Shown: in pieces, positions 6,262 through 6,411 of the stretch
Numbering within the stretch: the first letter of the stretch is position 1
Layout of the letters: each line of letters opens with the position of its first letter
Assembly: GCA_031270145.1 (NCBI GenBank)
Contig: JAISYD010000344.1
Location: 1-6,411, forward strand
Direction of reading: 5' to 3'
Source of the DNA: Planctomycetota bacterium
GTDB lineage: Bacteria > Planctomycetota > SZUA-567
DNA: 6,411 bases
Notes under the pieces: generated by a model
The model's input: only the letters and a program-made list of their open reading frames with translations
Databases searched by the model: none
What the model was told of the DNA's origin: nothing
Translations under genes and position numbers: made by a program

Positions 6262-6411
6262 TTATCCCTGAGCCGCAATGGCGGCTCTCAAAAGGTTGAA
6301 AACGACGAGGGCAACCCGGCGGAGATCCTTGCAAACGCCATGAAACAAGTCGCCAAGCAGCATGATTCCTCGTGCAAAGACGCTGTGTTCCTTGCGCCCG
6401 TGTTTCTTGAG
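6262..6411 (-). CDS. Possible C-terminal fragment of a transposase-like protein
   Basis: A minus-strand frame enters from the right edge and runs 49 codons to a TAA at 6262-6264. The visible residues begin LKKHGRKEHSVFARG and continue with a hydrophobic, helix-prone segment including RRVALVVFNLL. A KHGRK..S.F..G pattern recalls the C-terminal ends of some IS4-type DDE transposases as I remember them, but the match is too short to name the family. GC in this tail is roughly 50-56 percent by hand count, clearly below the neighbouring genes, as expected of acquired DNA. The plus strand is also open here in the same codon register (from an ATG at 6208 to the edge), so strand choice is uncertain. 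I prefer the minus frame because it terminates cleanly and gives a more protein-like sequence. Confidence 0.35.
   Translation of the reverse strand, partial: LKKHGRKEHSVFARGIMLLGDLFHGVCKDLRRVALVVFNLLRAAIAAQG
6270..6287. repeat. Perfect 7-bp inverted repeat with four-base loop
   Basis: GAGCCGC and GCGGCTC flank AATG and would form a stable hairpin. No T-run follows on either strand (A-rich sequence follows in both directions), so it is not a standard rho-independent terminator. It lies within the last codons of the right-edge minus-strand frame and may simply reflect the Ala-rich coding there, or be a subterminal structure of a mobile element. Confidence 0.4.

Noticed and set aside
6042..6278. 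N-terminal extension of the aldo/keto reductase to a start at 6278
   Set aside because: The added residues are unlike the family, would run through the promoter candidate and dyad, and the AGAGGAG before 6041 explains a start of normal length.
6208..6411. Plus-strand frame from an ATG at 6208 to the right edge
   Set aside because: It is open but has no ribosome binding site, begins in repeat-containing low-GC spacer, and its residues suggest no family. It is not fully excluded, because the fragment is short and both strands are open.

Overview
This GC-rich window (about two thirds GC by hand count over sampled stretches) looks like the chromosome of a Gram-negative, didermic bacterium of the Planctomycetota-Verrucomicrobiota-Chlamydiota superphylum, most plausibly Lentisphaerota or a near relative. 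The lineage call is inference. It rests on the 3' part of an H-X9-DG type prepilin-like protein, a family greatly expanded in those phyla, beside a lipid A gene (lpxB) that implies an outer membrane.

Layout. Positions 1-539 hold the C-terminal part of the prepilin-like gene, cut by the left edge. From 587 to 5155 lie five plus-strand genes spaced 2 to 43 bases apart, each with a Shine-Dalgarno-like motif: a half-size UPF0016/GDT1-family cation transporter, an exported thioredoxin-fold protein with a C-terminal helical region, lipid-A-disaccharide synthase (lpxB), an exported SurA/PrsA-type parvulin isomerase, and a TatD-family metal-dependent hydrolase. The tight spacing suggests one operon. 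At 5121-6041 a minus-strand aldo/keto reductase converges on tatD, and the two coding regions overlap by 35 bases. The reductase has a clear ribosome binding site, a TATAAT-type promoter candidate and a perfect 7-6-7 inverted repeat over the predicted transcription start. From about 6220 to the right edge GC falls to roughly half, and a minus-strand reading frame enters from the edge and stops at 6262. It could be the tail of a transposase, which is only weakly supported.

How the genes fit together. Three of the five operon genes act on the envelope: lipid A synthesis, a periplasmic thiol protein and a periplasmic folding factor. The transporter is an inner-membrane protein and tatD is a cytosolic passenger. 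The reductase appears to be a separate transcription unit. I found no tRNA, rRNA, CRISPR array or intact mobile element. Nothing here amounts to a clearly new system; the points most worth a second look are the altered N-terminal motif of LpxB, the single-domain transporter, and the promoter region between the reductase and the right-edge frame.
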